Source: Thioalkalivibrio sp.
GTDB taxonomy: Bacteria; Pseudomonadota; Gammaproteobacteria; Ectothiorhodospirales; Ectothiorhodospiraceae
Length of the DNA stretch: 6,872 bases
Direction of reading: 5' to 3'
Assembly: GCA_003553165.1 (NCBI GenBank)
Contig: PUOZ01000167.1
Span: 1-6,872, forward strand
In this document: positions 5,606-6,872 of the stretch, piece by piece
How the letters are laid out: each line of letters starts with the position of its first letter
Numbering within the stretch: the stretch's first letter is position 1
Program-made: the position numbers and the translations under genes
The notes under the pieces: model-generated
Databases searched by the model: none
What the model saw: the letters and a program-made list of their open reading frames with translations, nothing else
Told to the model about the DNA's origin: nothing

Positions 5606-6872
5606 ATGAGCGACCTCTCCTGTTTCATGGCCTACGATATCCGCGGCAGCGTGCCCGACCAGATCGACGCGGTGCTGGCGCGGGATGTGGGACGCGCGTT
5701 CGTGGCCGAGTTCGGCGCCCGGCGCGTCGTGGTCGGGCGGGACGTGCGCCTGGAAAGCCCGATGCTTGCGGCGGCCTTGATCGAGGGCCTGACGCGCAGC
5801 GGGGCCGACGTGATCGACATCGGTCTGTGCGGGACCGAGGAAGTCTATTTCGGCACGGTGCACCATGGCGCCGACGGCGGGGTTATGGTGACCGCCAGCC
5901 ACAACCCCAAGGGTTTCAACGGCATGAAGCTGGTGCGTGCGGGTGCGCAACCGATCAGCGGCGACAGCGGGCTGTTCGCCATCCGCGACCGGATTGCCAC
6001 GGGAAATCTGCCGGCGATGCGCAACGGGGTGGCGGGGGAAGCCGGATCGGTTGGCGTTGCTGCTGATGCCGGGGGGCAGGCCACGGGGCTGGCCGGTTCG
6101 CGCGCAGGCGGGACCGACTCTTCTGCCGCGCCCCGGGATGACCATGCCGGTCTGGGCCATCCGGCCCCGGATGCGGTCGGCCGGGTGAGGCTCGATGCGG
6201 ACAAGACACCCTATATCCAGCACCTTCTGGGCTACGTGGACCGTTCTGCGCTGCGGCCGCTCAGGATCGTCGCCGACCCGGGCAACGGCGGCGCCGGGCC
6301 GGCGCTGCGTCTGCTGGCGGAAAGGCTGGTGCCGCTCGAGTTCGTGCTGATCAACGAAGAGCCCGACGGACATTTCCCCAACGGCGTGCCCAACCCGCTG
6401 CTGCCGGAGCGGCGCGCGGCGACCGCGGCCGCGGTATGCGCGCATGGGGCCGACTTCGGCATCGCCTGGGACGGCGACTTCGACCGCTGCTTCCTGTTCG
6501 ACGCCGACGGACGCTTCATCGAGGGCTATTACCTGGTGGGCCTGCTTGCGGAGGTGATGCTGGGCAAGGAGCCGGGGGCGAAGATCCTGCACGATCCCCG
6601 GCTCACCTGGAATACCATCGAGCAGGTACGTGCTGCGGGCGGGGTACCCGTGCAGTCGAAGACCGGGCACGCCTTCATGAAGGAGCGCCTGCGCCGGGAG
6701 GATGCGATCTACGGCGGCGAGATGAGCGCACACCACTATTTCCGCGACTTCGCCTACTGCGACAGCGGCATGATTCCCTGGCTGCTGGTGGCGGAACTGA
6801 TCAGCCGCAGCGGGCGGACGCTGGCAGACCTGGTCGATGCGCGCATGGCGGCCTTCCCCTGCAGCGGCGAGA
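5606..6872 (+). CDS. manB: Phosphomannomutase, ManB/CpsG type (3' end beyond the window)
   Basis: The enzyme interconverts mannose-6-phosphate and mannose-1-phosphate, feeding GDP-mannose and derived sugars into surface polysaccharide; it acts in the cytoplasm. The window holds 422 residues with no stop. The phosphoserine is S98 in VTASHNP (95-101). The metal loop is DGDFDR (289-294) and the sugar-binding loop GEMSAHHYF (371-379). GTEEVYFG (76-83), SKTGHAFMKER (351-361) and FAYCDSGMIPWLLVAEL (382-398) closely follow E. coli CpsG as I recall it. Compared with that protein there are roughly 50 extra residues around 138-190, rich in Gly, Ala, Ser and Asp, between domains 1 and 2. The frame stays open and conserved motifs resume afterwards, so this looks like an in-frame insertion rather than a frameshift. 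The ATG has a GGAG five bases upstream (5597-5600). Additional phosphoglucomutase activity, as in AlgC, is possible, but the motifs fit CpsG better. Confidence 0.93.
   Translation, partial: MSDLSCFMAYDIRGSVPDQIDAVLARDVGRAFVAEFGARRVVVGRDVRLESPMLAAALIEGLTRSGADVIDIGLCGTEEVYFGTVHHGADGGVMVTASHNPKGFNGMKLVRAGAQPISGDSGLFAIRDRIATGNLPAMRNGVAGEAGSVGVAADAGGQATGLAGSRAGGTDSSAAPRDDHAGLGHPAPDAVGRVRLDADKTPYIQHLLGYVDRSALRPLRIVADPGNGGAGPALRLLAERLVPLEFVLINEEPDGHFPNGVPNPLLPERRAATAAAVCAHGADFGIAWDGDFDRCFLFDADGRFIEGYYLVGLLAEVMLGKEPGAKILHDPRLTWNTIEQVRAAGGVPVQSKTGHAFMKERLRREDAIYGGEMSAHHYFRDFAYCDSGMIPWLLVAELISRSGRTLADLVDARMAAFPCSGE

Noticed and set aside
6017..6175. Frameshift or pseudogene in manB
   Set aside because: The frame stays open on both sides, and conserved domain 1 and domain 2 motifs flank the region in the same frame. 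An in-frame insertion explains it better.
5534..6736. 400-residue minus-strand frame opposite manB
   Set aside because: It is a shadow of the phosphomannomutase gene, whose frame has every catalytic motif and a good ribosome-binding site.

Overview
The window is GC-rich (roughly two-thirds G+C by eye), with strongly G/C-biased third codon positions. The gene set and the GTAGGAG-headed REP repeats suggest a free-living gammaproteobacterium. The Ectothiorhodospiraceae (Thioalkalivibrio-like) are a guess from general resemblance, not something shown here.

Layout. (1) Positions 1-353 hold a possible 5' end of a minus-strand gene of unknown function (start at 69) and an AT-richer intergenic stretch with helically phased A/T tracts and a weak promoter-like pair. 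(2) 354-2072, minus strand: a 572-residue polytopic membrane protein of the complex I / Mrp antiporter-like (NuoL/M/N, MnhD, HyfB, DabB) superfamily. It appears to lack the usual TM5 glutamate. (3) 2073-2423: the divergent intergenic region. It carries a 191-bp element with 26-bp terminal inverted repeats, flanked by a perfect 8-bp direct repeat, with an inverted REP-like pair inside. This looks like a non-autonomous transposable element (MITE). (4) 2424-6872, plus strand: four genes for cell-surface polysaccharide: a UDP-glucuronate 4-epimerase, an RfaH/NusG-family antiterminator, UDP-glucose 6-dehydrogenase, and a phosphomannomutase cut by the window end. REP elements fill the two larger gaps in this group: a direct tandem pair at 3944-4016 and an inverted pair at 5477-5537.

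How the genes fit together. The dehydrogenase oxidises UDP-glucose to UDP-glucuronate, and the epimerase converts that to UDP-galacturonate. The phosphomannomutase makes mannose-1-phosphate for GDP-mannose. The RfaH-like protein is the kind of factor that lets RNA polymerase read through long polysaccharide operons. The plus-strand set therefore looks like the start of an exopolysaccharide, capsule or O-antigen locus that continues to the right. The antiporter-like gene is divergent from this locus and functionally separate.

The least ordinary observations are the MITE-like element with its intact target duplication, the TM5 Glu-to-Ala change in the antiporter-like subunit, and an extra Gly/Ala-rich segment of about 50 residues inside the phosphomannomutase. 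No wholly new system could be shown from this window alone.
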